Assembly: GCA_018240465.1 (NCBI GenBank)
Contig: JAFEFS010000093.1
Location: forward strand, 1 to 64,000
DNA length: 64,000 nucleotides
Source: Pseudomonadota bacterium
GTDB lineage: Bacteria; Pseudomonadota; Gammaproteobacteria; Xanthomonadales; Rhodanobacteraceae
Reading direction: 5' to 3'
Shown: positions 46,291 through 55,317 of the stretch, piece after piece
Numbering within the stretch: position 1 is the stretch's first letter
Layout: each line of letters opens with the position of its first letter
Notes under the pieces: model-generated
The model's input: the letters and a program-made list of their open reading frames with translations, nothing else
The model's database searches: none
What the model was told of the DNA's origin: nothing
Program-made: the position numbers and the translations under genes

Positions 46291-47352
46291 ATGACGATCA
46301 GCGATGTGAATGCCGCGGCCGGCGGCCTGCGCGGCCTGCTCGATGTGCTCTGGCGCATCCACGCGCGCAACGAGACCGCGGTGCTCGGCATCGTGACCGC
46401 GACCCAGGGCTCGACCTACCAGAAACCCGGCGCGCTGGTGCTGCTCGACGGCAAGGGTTTGCGCCACGGCGTGATCAGCGGAGGCTGCCTGGAACCCGCG
46501 CTTGAAGACGCGTCGCGCGAAGTGCACAAGTCCGGGCGTGCGGCCATTGTCGAGTTCGATACGCGCAGCGATGAGGATCTGCTGTTCGGCAGCGGCATCG
46601 GCTGCCGCGGCCACGTTGCCTTGCTGTTGTTGCCGTTGCCGCCGCAGGCGCCACTCGCACGCGCGCTGTTCGCTGCGCTCGATCGCGGCGTCGGCCTGCA
46701 TCTGTCGTTTGCGCTGGACGCAGCCGCGCCGGGCGCGGGCAACGCCGGTTTCGTCGGGGCGGCCTCGCCCGAACCTGCCGCACGGTGGGATAGCGAAGGC
46801 CGCGCATCGCCGACGTCCCCTGTCACGAGCTTGAGCATCACCATTCCCGCGCCGCCGCGCCTGCTTCTGTTCGGTGCCGGGCCGGAAACGGCACCGCTGG
46901 CGCTGATCGCACGCAGGCAGGGCTGGTTCGCCGATCTCGTCGAACATCGCGGACGCTGGGCCGCGTTCGCCAAGGACGCCGCCATCGATCGTCTGATCGA
47001 TCAGCCGCCCGCCGTGGCGGCCGCCGCACTGGCCGGCGAGCGCTACGACGCGATGCTGCTGATGAACCACAACTACTCGCTCGACCGGGACTGGTTGCGT
47101 TTTTGCGCCGCAGGCGAGGCCGGCTACATCGGCCTGCTCGGTCCCGCGGCACGGCGCGATGCGCTGCTGGGCGAACTTGACGAGGCAGCGCGCGCACGCC
47201 TCGCGTCGCGTCTGCGCGCGCCGGTCGGGCTCGATCTCGGCGGCCACGGCGGCGAAGCCGTCGCGCTAGCGATTGCGGCGCAGTTGCAGCAGCACTTCTG
47301 CGCGCCGGTGCGTGGCGGCGCGGCGGCCGCGGCGGCAGACGCGCGTGCCTGA
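46291..47352 (+). CDS. XdhC-family molybdenum cofactor insertion protein
   Basis: A 353-residue XdhC/CoxI-type chaperone that binds and sulfurates the molybdenum cofactor before insertion into a hydroxylase. The N-terminal XdhC domain has ETAVLGIVTATQGSTYQKPGALVLL and HGVISGGCLEPALEDAS, whose Cys is conserved. The C-terminal Rossmann-like domain starts PPRLLLFGAGPETAPLALIARRQGWFADLVEHRGRW and ends LDLGGHGGEAVALAIAAQL. It overlaps the cytidylyltransferase gene by 8 bp and lies upstream of the hydroxylase subunits, so the four genes form one functional unit. Confidence 0.92.
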   Translation: MTISDVNAAAGGLRGLLDVLWRIHARNETAVLGIVTATQGSTYQKPGALVLLDGKGLRHGVISGGCLEPALEDASREVHKSGRAAIVEFDTRSDEDLLFGSGIGCRGHVALLLLPLPPQAPLARALFAALDRGVGLHLSFALDAAAPGAGNAGFVGAASPEPAARWDSEGRASPTSPVTSLSITIPAPPRLLLFGAGPETAPLALIARRQGWFADLVEHRGRWAAFAKDAAIDRLIDQPPAVAAAALAGERYDAMLLMNHNYSLDRDWLRFCAAGEAGYIGLLGPAARRDALLGELDEAARARLASRLRAPVGLDLGGHGGEAVALAIAAQLQQHFCAPVRGGAAAAAADARA

Positions 47353-47929
47353 TCACGCGCCCGTGCACGGCGTCGTCGTGCTCGCCGCCGGAGCGTCGAC
47401 GCGTCTGGGGCGGCCCAAGCAGCTCATGCTTCACCACGGCGAAACCCTGGTGCGTCGCGCCGCACGCATGGCGCTGGCAACGCAACCCGGCGACGCGGTC
47501 GTCGTGCTTGGCGGCGAAGCCGGCCCCGTGTTCGCGCAGGTGCAGGATCTGCGCGTGCGCCGCGTCGACTGCGCGGATTGGCGATACGGACTGGGCGCGT
47601 CGCTGCATGCCGGAGTCGCCGCGCTGGCAGCCGAATGCGTGGGCGTACTCGTCGTGCTCTGCGACCAGCCCACGCTCGACGCGGCGCACCTGGTTGCGTT
47701 GCGCGCTGCCTGGCGCGAAGCGCCCGAACGTGGTTCTGCGTCGTTCTACGCGAACAAACCCGGTGTGCCGGCCCTGCTGCCGCGGGCATGGTTCGACGAG
47801 CTCTGTCCGACGGCGGATCGCGGCATGCGCGATCTGCTGGTTCGGCATCGCGACCGCGTCGCGGTGATCGCCAACGAGGCACTGGCCGCCGATATCGACC
47901 TGCCTGCCGATTTGCGCCACCTGTCCTGA
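47345..47929 (+). CDS. MocA-like molybdenum cofactor cytidylyltransferase
   Basis: A 194-residue MobA-family nucleotidyltransferase, probably the CTP-using MocA type that makes the cytosine-dinucleotide cofactor for molybdenum hydroxylases. The N-terminal loop VVVLAAGASTRLGRPKQLMLHHGETLVRRAARMA binds the nucleotide, and VLLVVLCDQPTLDAAHL-like motifs (here GVLVVLCDQPTLD) hold the metal Asp. PALLPRAWFDEL and DRGMRDLLVRH follow. The start is GTG 47345, inside the end of xdhC. The next gene begins 160 bp downstream. Confidence 0.88.
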   Translation: MPDHAPVHGVVVLAAGASTRLGRPKQLMLHHGETLVRRAARMALATQPGDAVVVLGGEAGPVFAQVQDLRVRRVDCADWRYGLGASLHAGVAALAAECVGVLVVLCDQPTLDAAHLVALRAAWREAPERGSASFYANKPGVPALLPRAWFDELCPTADRGMRDLLVRHRDRVAVIANEALAADIDLPADLRHLS

Positions 47930-48088
47930 GCGCGAATCGCGGGCCGTCCGTCCTGCAATTCGTCGCTGCGCGGCAAGCCCCGCAGCGCAGTGCCGAACCC
48001 GTCAAACGGATGTTCCGCAGCGTATGGATTTCTTCACCTGCGCGGAGTAGCGTGCACAACTTCCACGGCCAACGCTGCGAGGTGTCCG

Positions 48089-48577
48089 ATGAAACTCGAC
48101 GTCAACGGGCGGGAGCATGAAGTCGATGCGCCCGGCGACATGCCGCTGCTCTGGGTGTTGCGCGACCTGATCGGCCTGACCGGCACCAAGTTCGGCTGCG
48201 GCATGGCCCAGTGCGGCGCCTGCACCGTGCATGTCGACGGCGTGGCGATGCGTTCGTGCGTCACGCCGGTCGCGACGCTCGCCGGCAAGAAAATCACCAC
48301 CATCGAAGGCATCGGCAAGGACGGCGAGCATCCCGTGCAGCGTGCGTGGATCGAAGCCGACGTCGTGCAGTGCGGCTATTGCCAGTCCGGCCAGATCATG
48401 ACCGCCGTTGCGCTGCTCAAGCAAAAGCCGCAGCCGACCGACGCCGACATCGATGCGGCGATGAGCGGCAACATCTGCCGTTGTGGAACCTACCAACGCA
48501 TTCGCGCCGCGGTGCATCGTGCAGCGGCGTTGACCGCCACGGCAGCAGTCGGCGAGGAGGTGAGTCATGTGGCGTGA
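48089..48577 (+). CDS. [2Fe-2S] subunit of molybdenum hydroxylase (IorA/CoxS-like)
   Basis: A 162-residue iron-sulfur subunit. The plant-ferredoxin-type cluster ligands are in [26 protein letters not shown] (residues about 33-58). The second cluster uses [19 protein letters not shown] and [16 protein letters not shown]. It passes electrons from the molybdenum subunit to an acceptor. GAGGT lies before the ATG. It overlaps the large-subunit gene by 11 bp. No FAD subunit is encoded, which fits IorAB-type enzymes that donate to cytochromes or quinones. Confidence 0.93.
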   Translation: MKLDVNGREHEVDAPGDMPLLWVLRDLIGLTGTKFGCGMAQCGACTVHVDGVAMRSCVTPVATLAGKKITTIEGIGKDGEHPVQRAWIEADVVQCGYCQSGQIMTAVALLKQKPQPTDADIDAAMSGNICRCGTYQRIRAAVHRAAALTATAAVGEEVSHVA

Positions 48578-50825
48578 AGGCATGAATCTTTCCGAAGTCA
48601 TCGCGTCGATGGAATCCTCGACAGCCTCCCGGGCCCAACCTGCTGCCGAAGGCAAGGGTTTCAAGCAAACGGCGAGCCGTCGGGATTTTCTCAAGGCCGG
48701 TGCCGCGGCGTCGGCGGGTCTCGTCGTCGCCTGCTTCCTGCCGCTCGGCGCGCGCCGCGTGTTCGCGCAGGACGTGGCCAAGCAACCGGCGCCGATCCCG
48801 CCGAACGCGTTCGTGCGCATCGCGCCAGACAACAGCGTGACCGTGCTGCTCAAGCACTCGGAGATGGGCCAGGGCGTGTGGACCTCGATCCCGATGGTCG
48901 TCGCCGACGAGCTCGATTGCGACTGGTCGAAAGTGCACGTCGAGCATGCGCCGGCCGCACCCGAGTACAGGCACACGGTATTCGGCCTGCAAATGACCGG
49001 CGGTTCGACGAGCACGTGGGAATCGTTCGCGCAATTGCGCGAAGCGGGCGCGATGGCGCGCGCGCTGTTGATCGCGGCGGCGGCGAAGAAATGGAATCTC
49101 GCCGGCACCACGGATTGCCGCACCAAAAACGGCATGGTGTTTTGCGGCGACAAGAAGGCGAGCTACGGCGAACTCGCCGAGGCCGCGGCCAGGCTGCCGA
49201 TGCCGACCAATGTCGCATTGAAGAAGCCCGAGGAATTCCGTCTGATCGGCAAGCCGATCAAACGCCTCGACAGCAAGGCCAAGGTGACCGGCACGGCCGA
49301 ATTCGGCATCGACGTGAAACGGCCGGGCATGCTGATCGCGACGATCGCGCGCGCGCCGGTGTTCGGTGCCAAGGTGAAATCGTTCGACGCGACCAAAGCC
49401 AGGACCGTGCCCGGCGTCGTCGACGTGATGCAGGTACCGAGCGGCGTGGCCGTGCTCGCCAAGCATTTCTGGGCGGCGAAGCAGGGCCGAGATGCGCTCG
49501 TCGTCGATTGGGACCTCGGGCCCGGCGCGGCGATTTCCACCAGCGGCCTGCGTGCCGAGTATCGCAAGGCCGCGCAGACGACCGGCACCGTGGCGAAGAA
49601 GGCCGGTGACGTCGACGCGGTATTGAAGGCCGGCAAGGTCATCGAGGCGGAATACGAAGTGCCGTTCCTCGCACATGCGCCGATGGAGCCGCTCAACTGC
49701 ACTGCCGAAATCGGCAAGGATGGCTGCGACATCTGGACCGGCACGCAGTTTCAGGGTGTCGACCAGATGGCCGTAGCGAAACTGCTCGGTCTCAAACCCG
49801 AGCAGGTGCGTATCCACACCACGTTTCTCGGCGGCGGCTTCGGCAGACGCGCCAATCCGCAATCGGATTTCATCGTCGAAGCGGTCGAGGTCGCGAAGGC
49901 TTCGAAGCAGACGGTCAAGGTCGTGTGGACGCGCGAGGACGACATCCACGGCGGCTACTACCGGCCGATGTGGCTGTCGCGCCTGCGCGCGACCCTGGCC
50001 AAAGACGGCAAACCTGCGGCCTGGGCACACACGATCGTCGGTCAGTCGATCATCGCCGGAACGCCGTTCGCGGGCGCGATGATCAAGGACGGTATCGATG
50101 GCAGCTCGGTCGAAGGTGCCGCCGATGCGCCGTATCTCGACGCCGTACCCGCGCATCGCGTCGATCTGCATACGCCATCGAGTCCGATCACCGTGCTGTG
50201 GTGGCGTTCGGTCGGACACTCGCACACGGGTTTCGTCGTCGAAAGCTTCGTCGACGAACTCGCGCATGCGGCGAAGCAGGATCCGTTGAAGTACCGCCAG
50301 GCGCTGCTGCCGGAAAAATCGCGCGAGCGCCTCGCGCTCGATCTCGCCGCAGAAAAGTTCGGCTGGGGCAAGGCGCTGCCCAAGGGCCGCGCGGCCGGCA
50401 TTGCCGTGCACGCCTCCTTCGGCAGCTACGTCGCGCAGATCGTCGAAGTGTCGGTCGAAGGCAACGGGCCTGATAAAGGCAGGATAAAAGTACACCGCGT
50501 CGTCTGCGCGATCGATTGCGGCCCGGTGGTCAATCCGCTCACGATCGAGGCGCAGATGCAATCGGGCATCGCCTTCGGTCTCGGCGCCGCGTTGCACAGC
50601 GAGCTGACCCTCAAAGACGGCAAGGTCGAGCAATCGAATTTCCACAACTACCTCGTGCTGCGCGCGAACGAGATGCCGAAGGTCGAGGTGCACATCGTGC
50701 CGAGCACCGACAGGATGGGCGGTGTCGGCGAACCCGGCACGCCGCCGATCGCGCCGGCCGTGGCGAACGCCGTGTTCGCGGCGACGGGCCAGCGCCTGCG
50801 CAAACTGCCGCTCAGGCTCGCCTGA
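48567..50825 (+). CDS. Molybdopterin-binding large subunit (IorB/aldehyde oxidase-like), Tat-exported
   Basis: A 752-residue catalytic subunit. A twin-arginine signal ([13 protein letters not shown], residues 37-49, cleavage near VFAQ at 68) targets the folded enzyme to the periplasm. Cofactor blocks include [34 protein letters not shown], and [21 protein letters not shown]. The active-site Glu is in [19 protein letters not shown] near the C-terminus. The family contains isoquinoline 1-oxidoreductase and aldehyde dehydrogenases; the exact substrate is not readable. GAGGAGGTG before the ATG at 48567 supports this start. Its small subunit and maturation factors lie upstream. Confidence 0.93.
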   Translation: MWREGMNLSEVIASMESSTASRAQPAAEGKGFKQTASRRDFLKAGAAASAGLVVACFLPLGARRVFAQDVAKQPAPIPPNAFVRIAPDNSVTVLLKHSEMGQGVWTSIPMVVADELDCDWSKVHVEHAPAAPEYRHTVFGLQMTGGSTSTWESFAQLREAGAMARALLIAAAAKKWNLAGTTDCRTKNGMVFCGDKKASYGELAEAAARLPMPTNVALKKPEEFRLIGKPIKRLDSKAKVTGTAEFGIDVKRPGMLIATIARAPVFGAKVKSFDATKARTVPGVVDVMQVPSGVAVLAKHFWAAKQGRDALVVDWDLGPGAAISTSGLRAEYRKAAQTTGTVAKKAGDVDAVLKAGKVIEAEYEVPFLAHAPMEPLNCTAEIGKDGCDIWTGTQFQGVDQMAVAKLLGLKPEQVRIHTTFLGGGFGRRANPQSDFIVEAVEVAKASKQTVKVVWTREDDIHGGYYRPMWLSRLRATLAKDGKPAAWAHTIVGQSIIAGTPFAGAMIKDGIDGSSVEGAADAPYLDAVPAHRVDLHTPSSPITVLWWRSVGHSHTGFVVESFVDELAHAAKQDPLKYRQALLPEKSRERLALDLAAEKFGWGKALPKGRAAGIAVHASFGSYVAQIVEVSVEGNGPDKGRIKVHRVVCAIDCGPVVNPLTIEAQMQSGIAFGLGAALHSELTLKDGKVEQSNFHNYLVLRANEMPKVEVHIVPSTDRMGGVGEPGTPPIAPAVANAVFAATGQRLRKLPLRLA

Positions 50826-50834
50826 AACGCAGCG

Positions 50835-50858
50835 ACGCCTGCGCGTGAGCGCAGGCGT
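50835..50858. terminator. Hairpin between convergent genes
   Basis: ACGCCTGCGC (50835-50844) and GCGCAGGCGT (50849-50858) form a perfect 10-bp stem with a GTGA tetraloop, 9 bp after the hydroxylase stop and 25 bp before the dehydrogenase stop. No T-run follows on either strand, so termination there is plausible but not certain. Confidence 0.6.
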
Positions 50859-50883
50859 TCCATCGGCACCGGGCGCAACGCCT

Positions 50884-52068
50884 TCAGCGCGGCCCGGGAC
50901 TTTCCGCTGCCCACACCGAATTGAGTGGGTCGAATTCGGCCTCGTTGCGCACCTCGGCGCGGTGGCCGAAGCCGCACACCGCGAGCGGCCCTTCCTCGAG
51001 CGGATCGAGGCCGAACTCGCGCTCGATGTCGATCTCGTTGATCACCGCGGTGACGAACGCGCCGAGGCCGAGTTCGGTCGCGGCCAGATACTGCACCTGC
51101 GACAGATGGCCGACGTCGAGGATCAGCGCGCGATACGCCTTGGCGTGGTTGCGGTACTTCCAGAAATTGCGCAAGAAGCGGCTGGTCGGAATGACCACGA
51201 CATGCGCATCGGCGAAGTAGTCCTGCGCCGCAGTCAGGCGCTTGATCAGTGCAGGAATAGCCGCGGCATCGAGCCTGCGCATCGGCTCCAGCGCATGCTC
51301 GACCGGATGGTAATGGTACAGGCCCGGCGCTACCCCTTCGACATGCTGCGCGATCAGGTACGCCTCGGTGGCATGCAGTGCGCCGGCTGCCGGCACGCCC
51401 TTCTTCAGCAGCGGAATGCCCAGCGTGGTTTCGTCGACCTTGCGCGCGCCATAGGTGCGATACAGCACCGCCGAAAACGAGTCCAGCGAGAGCTTGCGCA
51501 TGCGATCGAAGTTGCGGCAGGTGACGCGGCCGTCGAGCAGCGCGTCGAGCGGCGAGGCATCACCCTTCGGCGGCAGACGCAGGCGCTGCGCGGCCGGAAC
51601 CCGTTCGCGCACCGCCGGCGCCGGTGGGCCGAGGCGGTCGATCAGGCGCCCACCTATCATCTCGGCGAAATCGTGCTGCAGGTCCTCGGTGTCGACGTCA
51701 GTCCAGCGCGAGGCGTAGTGCATCACCGCCGACGGCGTGCGCCAGTGCGTGTCGCGCAGCTTCTGGTCGCGGCGCGCGGCCTCGCTGTCTTCAGCGACCA
51801 GCAGCCACTTGCCCGCGAGCGCGTCGAGTACGGCGCGCGGGTGCGCGCGCGCGAGCTCGTCGAGCTCGATCCACGTCGATGGCGACAACCCGCCGAGCAC
51901 GGTGCTTTCCTGCGGCGTCAGGATGATTTCGCCTGCGACATGCGGCGCGAGCGCGACCCATTCGAGCACGCGCACAAGCCCGCTGCCGCCGGCGGCGAGC
52001 GCGGAAAGATCAAATTCCAGCCGCTCGCGCGGCTCCAGCATCACGCTGCCGCAGCGGCGTACGCGCAT
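50884..52068 (-). CDS. SagB-related putative peptide maturation dehydrogenase
   Basis: A 394-residue protein. The C-terminal half (about 175-394) has the flavin nitroreductase fold of SagB-type dehydrogenases, which oxidise azolines to azoles in RiPP peptides. Visible features are TCRNFDRMRKLSLDSFSAVLYRTYGARK, PAAGALHATEAYLIAQHVEGVAPGLYHYHPVEHALE, and AYRALILDVGHLSQVQYLAATELGLGAFV. The N-terminal half is specific to the subgroup I know as putative peptide maturation dehydrogenase. Start Met 52068 has AAGGG 7 nt upstream. It is divergent from the putative precursor-peptide gene with 99 bp between starts. No YcaO-type cyclodehydratase is nearby, so the modification chemistry is unknown. Confidence 0.85.
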   Translation of the reverse strand: MRVRRCGSVMLEPRERLEFDLSALAAGGSGLVRVLEWVALAPHVAGEIILTPQESTVLGGLSPSTWIELDELARAHPRAVLDALAGKWLLVAEDSEAARRDQKLRDTHWRTPSAVMHYASRWTDVDTEDLQHDFAEMIGGRLIDRLGPPAPAVRERVPAAQRLRLPPKGDASPLDALLDGRVTCRNFDRMRKLSLDSFSAVLYRTYGARKVDETTLGIPLLKKGVPAAGALHATEAYLIAQHVEGVAPGLYHYHPVEHALEPMRRLDAAAIPALIKRLTAAQDYFADAHVVVIPTSRFLRNFWKYRNHAKAYRALILDVGHLSQVQYLAATELGLGAFVTAVINEIDIEREFGLDPLEEGPLAVCGFGHRAEVRNEAEFDPLNSVWAAESPGPR

Positions 52069-52098
52069 GAGATATCCCTTTGGATTTTGAACTGATAC

Positions 52099-52132
52099 GA
52101 TGAACCGCGGCGGCCGCAGCGCGCGGTTCATC
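52099..52132. promoter_or_regulatory. Perfect 11-bp inverted repeat in the divergent cassette promoter
   Basis: GATGAACCGCG (52099-52109) and CGCGGTTCATC (52122-52132) pair perfectly around a 12-nt GC-rich centre. It sits midway between the divergent start codons (52068 and 52168). It could be an operator for a dimeric regulator, or a leader hairpin of either transcript. Confidence 0.6.
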
Positions 52133-52167
52133 ATAGACCATCGGCAGCATTGGCCTCAGGGGGCGCG

Positions 52168-52494
52168 ATGAAAGACGAGATTCTCGATCAGAAACTTGCG
52201 CTCAAACTGTTGCGCAAACTGGCTGACGACGATCTGTTTCGCCATCACTACGAGCAGGATCCGCTGCAGGCGCTGGCAGACATTGGCGTACCGGACAAGC
52301 AACTAGCCATGCTGCGCGAGAACAAGCACCTCAAACCGGCGAAGTTGGCAGACAAGAGCGTATTTCTAGATGCGCTGTTGAAACTGATCGACGAACTGCT
52401 GTGCGTTACGTTGGCGCAGAGACCGGTCAAGTTGCATGTATTCTCGTCGGTCAAAGGCGAGCTCCTGCACGAGATCAGTCCCTTCCGTGAGTAG
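52168..52494 (+). CDS. NHLP-leader-type putative modified peptide (RiPP precursor candidate)
   Basis: A 108-residue small protein. Residues 8-42 match the nitrile-hydratase-like leader style: LALKLLRKLADDDLFRHHYEQDPLQALADIGV, with the helix, the FR, the DPxxAL and the IGV turn. The remaining part has a helix at about 65-80 and a beta-like tail (RPVKLHVFSSVKGELLHEISPFRE). There is one Cys (79) and few Ser or Thr, so classical lanthipeptide or azole chemistry is not obvious. AGGGGG precedes the ATG. Its neighbours are the SagB-related dehydrogenase (divergent) and the cyclase-like protein (convergent, 18 bp away). This is the arrangement I know as the putative modified peptide cassette in Xanthomonadales. 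Confidence 0.82.
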   Translation: MKDEILDQKLALKLLRKLADDDLFRHHYEQDPLQALADIGVPDKQLAMLRENKHLKPAKLADKSVFLDALLKLIDELLCVTLAQRPVKLHVFSSVKGELLHEISPFRE

Positions 52495-52512
52495 CTGTTC
52501 GCCGCCTGGCGG

Positions 52513-55164
52513 TTACTTCAGATCCGCTTGAATGGAAGCAATGCGCTTGAGGACCGATGCGCTCTTCGGCGCTATCGGCCACACTTTCTGGAACGCGTGG
52601 AGAGCGTTACGGGCTTGAGCTTGATCTCCAAGCAGCAACGAGCTCTCGGCCACATCGAGAAGCGCCAAATTGGACTGCACTACGTTGAATGGCAAAAGCA
52701 GATCGCGTTGCACGAACTCAGCGTACGCACGCCCGCGATGCCGAGCAAGCCAATTTGCCTGATCGCGCGCCGCGGAATAGTTCTTGTCGTCGAAGTAAGC
52801 CTGCATGAGGACCGCGCGACTTAGATAAAGCGTGGAATCGTCATTTGCGGTCAGCGACGATATAGCTTCTTTGGGGTTGCCCGATACGCGCTCTATTTCT
52901 GCACGCGCTGTTGCGCGCATTTTCGCCGACAGCGGATATTCGTTGTCGTTCGTTGCCGGGCCTGCCGCGTCAAGTGCGCTCTTGGCAAGCGGGATATCGC
53001 GTGCATGGGCGGCGAGGTAAGCAGCGAACAATGCGCCAACTTGTGCGTCGGCGCGATCCACATCGCTTGCCGTTGCCAAGTTTTCGACGGCAGCTTTCGC
53101 GTACTCGCGAACTTCAGTTCCCGTTGCTGCATTCGATTCGCGCAACGACGAAAGACTCGCCTCGATGCCCAGAAAATAGGTAAATAATCGGCCGTCGATT
53201 TTCGCAGCATCTCGTTTCGCCGAGTCGAGCAGTTTCCAGGCATCATCCCAATGCCCTTGGTCCAATGCGATGGCAATTGGAGTGACGCGTAGTCCGTTAT
53301 CGAGACGTGAAGTCCCCAATTTCGCGGAACTCAAAAAGGCTTCCGCTTTGGTGAATGCCCTTGACGCAGCGAAAGCTCGGGCGTCGTAGACGCCAATCGA
53401 AGCGCCGGGTTCGTGACTCGACGCAAATTTGCCCGCGGCTTCCTCATAGTGCTCATTGCCGAGGTCGAGAAATCCCAATATCTCCTGACACACACTTATG
53501 CTCGGGCTTCTTGGGGATGCGCATTTTTCCGCTGCCTGAACGACATCACTTCCATATTGGTTCCCGAATTCTCTAGAAAAATAAGCGTAGTGACCCTGGG
53601 CATTGAAATAGTCCGGATACAACTCAGCCAAAGACTTCCATTTTTCGATGGCTGCGGTCTGTGATCCAATCAACGAGGCTTTCCAGGCGTCCGCACTCAA
53701 AGCCTCGCGCGGCGACAAGCGGTCCGGGTACTGCGCTGCGATGTTCACAGCCTTCACTGCGTCTGCGCTCTGCCCGAGCCACAGATAGATGCGCGACAAC
53801 ATCAGATACGCGCGCGCGAATCCCGGATCGAATTTGATCGCCTGCCGATAGAACGTCAGCGCATTTTTTGCATCACCCGCATCGTAGGCCTTGTCGCCCA
53901 GCGAATACGCGCGCAGCGCATCGAGGCTCTTCGTTGCGACCTTTTCCAGCGGCTGCGATTCCTGCGTCACGGTCGCCAGCGCTTCGCCGAGGCGCACGCG
54001 CAGTTGCGCGTTGACTTTGTCCAGCGAGGACAGCACCGAGCTTTCGCCGATACCGTCGGCCGATTCGGAGTAGACGGTGGTCTGTGTGTGCGGATCGATC
54101 ACTTCGGCGGTGACGCGTACGCGCCCGCCGATTTCGGCGATGCTCGGCAGGATCAGCGCGCGCACGCCGTCGCGGATCGCGATCTCGCTGCCGGTTTCGC
54201 GGTCGATTGCGGTCTTGTCCGGATCGCGCTGCATCAGCTTGAGCGTTTCACGCGCCTTGAGGTCGGCGAGTACATTGACGTGGTGCGATTGCTCGAGGCC
54301 GATGCGAAAAGCGCTTTGCAGCGAATCGTCGAACGAGGTGTCGTCGGTCAGGTTCTTGAAGTCGCCGACCACGACCCAGTCGCGCGCGGCGAATGCGATC
54401 GCGGGCGGGCTGCGCAGCGTGAGCCACACCGGCACGGCGATGACCACGACCGCGGCCGCGGCCTCGATGGCCAGCGTACTCGGGCGCCGCCACCAGGGAA
54501 TCTCGCGATGCGCCTTGCCGCTCCACGAGGGCGGCTTGAACGGCGCGATGCCTTGCTCGCCTACCTCATGCACCTGCACCGGGTCGGGCACACCTTTGAA
54601 ACGGTAATTGCCGTGCGCGCGCCAGCGCAGTGCCGGGTATCCGTCCATTTCCGAATGGGCACGTCGCGTGAGGGTGTAGGCGATGCCCGAGAGCAGGATC
54701 TGGCCGGGCCGCGCGATGCTCATCAGGCGCGCGGCGACGGGTTTGACCATGCCTTCGGCTTCGAGCGGCTTGGCACCGCGCCAGACGTCGCTGGCCGAAT
54801 TCTTCCACAACACGACCTCGCCGACGTGGATGCCGACGCGTGCGCGCAGCGGCACGGTTTCCTGTTTGCTCAGTTCGCCGAGCCGGCGTTGGTAATCGAG
54901 CGCGAAGGCGACGGCCTGCACCGGGCGCTCGAAAATCATGAGAAAACCGTCGGTCTTGTCGATTTCGCGGCCACCGTGGCGCTGCAGCAGGTCGCGCGTC
55001 AGGCGGTCATGGCGGCGCAGGAGTTCGGCCGCACGCAGGTCGCCGAGCTGATGGATCAGGGCGGTGCTGTCGGCGAGATCGCAAATCGCGAGCGCGCGCA
55101 GCACCGGCGCGACCGCGGCCTGCTCGGGTGGTGATCCTGACCGTTCCAATCCGATTGAACTCAT
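52513..55164 (-). CDS. Putative peptide modification system cyclase (cyclase-TM-TPR)
   Basis: An 883-residue protein. Residues 20-205 are a class III nucleotidyl cyclase-like domain (AICDLADSTALIHQLGD; EIDKTDGFLMIF; RARVGIHVGEVVLW; AARLMSIARPGQILLS). Metal Asp residues are present at D29 and D72, but the transition-state Asn of the usual VNxAARL motif appears as Pro142 (VKPVAARL), so cyclase activity is doubtful. A membrane helix (231-250) follows. Next are a TolB/FlgO-like domain (262-380, DWVVVGDFKNLTDDTSFDDSLQSAF) and a TPR array of about 480 residues. The name follows the family I recall that always accompanies the modified peptide and dehydrogenase. The TPR half is clearly less GC-rich than the first half. 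Confidence 0.85.
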   Translation of the reverse strand: MSSIGLERSGSPPEQAAVAPVLRALAICDLADSTALIHQLGDLRAAELLRRHDRLTRDLLQRHGGREIDKTDGFLMIFERPVQAVAFALDYQRRLGELSKQETVPLRARVGIHVGEVVLWKNSASDVWRGAKPLEAEGMVKPVAARLMSIARPGQILLSGIAYTLTRRAHSEMDGYPALRWRAHGNYRFKGVPDPVQVHEVGEQGIAPFKPPSWSGKAHREIPWWRRPSTLAIEAAAAVVVIAVPVWLTLRSPPAIAFAARDWVVVGDFKNLTDDTSFDDSLQSAFRIGLEQSHHVNVLADLKARETLKLMQRDPDKTAIDRETGSEIAIRDGVRALILPSIAEIGGRVRVTAEVIDPHTQTTVYSESADGIGESSVLSSLDKVNAQLRVRLGEALATVTQESQPLEKVATKSLDALRAYSLGDKAYDAGDAKNALTFYRQAIKFDPGFARAYLMLSRIYLWLGQSADAVKAVNIAAQYPDRLSPREALSADAWKASLIGSQTAAIEKWKSLAELYPDYFNAQGHYAYFSREFGNQYGSDVVQAAEKCASPRSPSISVCQEILGFLDLGNEHYEEAAGKFASSHEPGASIGVYDARAFAASRAFTKAEAFLSSAKLGTSRLDNGLRVTPIAIALDQGHWDDAWKLLDSAKRDAAKIDGRLFTYFLGIEASLSSLRESNAATGTEVREYAKAAVENLATASDVDRADAQVGALFAAYLAAHARDIPLAKSALDAAGPATNDNEYPLSAKMRATARAEIERVSGNPKEAISSLTANDDSTLYLSRAVLMQAYFDDKNYSAARDQANWLARHRGRAYAEFVQRDLLLPFNVVQSNLALLDVAESSLLLGDQAQARNALHAFQKVWPIAPKSASVLKRIASIQADLK

Positions 55165-55317
55165 AGCCGGGCTAGCCCCGCGAAGACCCCAGGCTGCGCC
55201 GGGTTCGGCGTAGTTTTGCTGCGCAGGGTCTCGAATTTTGCGGGATTTCGGGTGCGTTGACCAGAGCCGGCGCCCGAAAGCAGCGGCATCAGGCGCTTGC
55301 GCGGCCGGCCGAACGGA

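Noticed and set aside
50835..50858. Counting the GC hairpin as a certain intrinsic terminator
   Set aside because: No T-run follows on either strand, so it is listed only as a plausible terminator between convergent genes.
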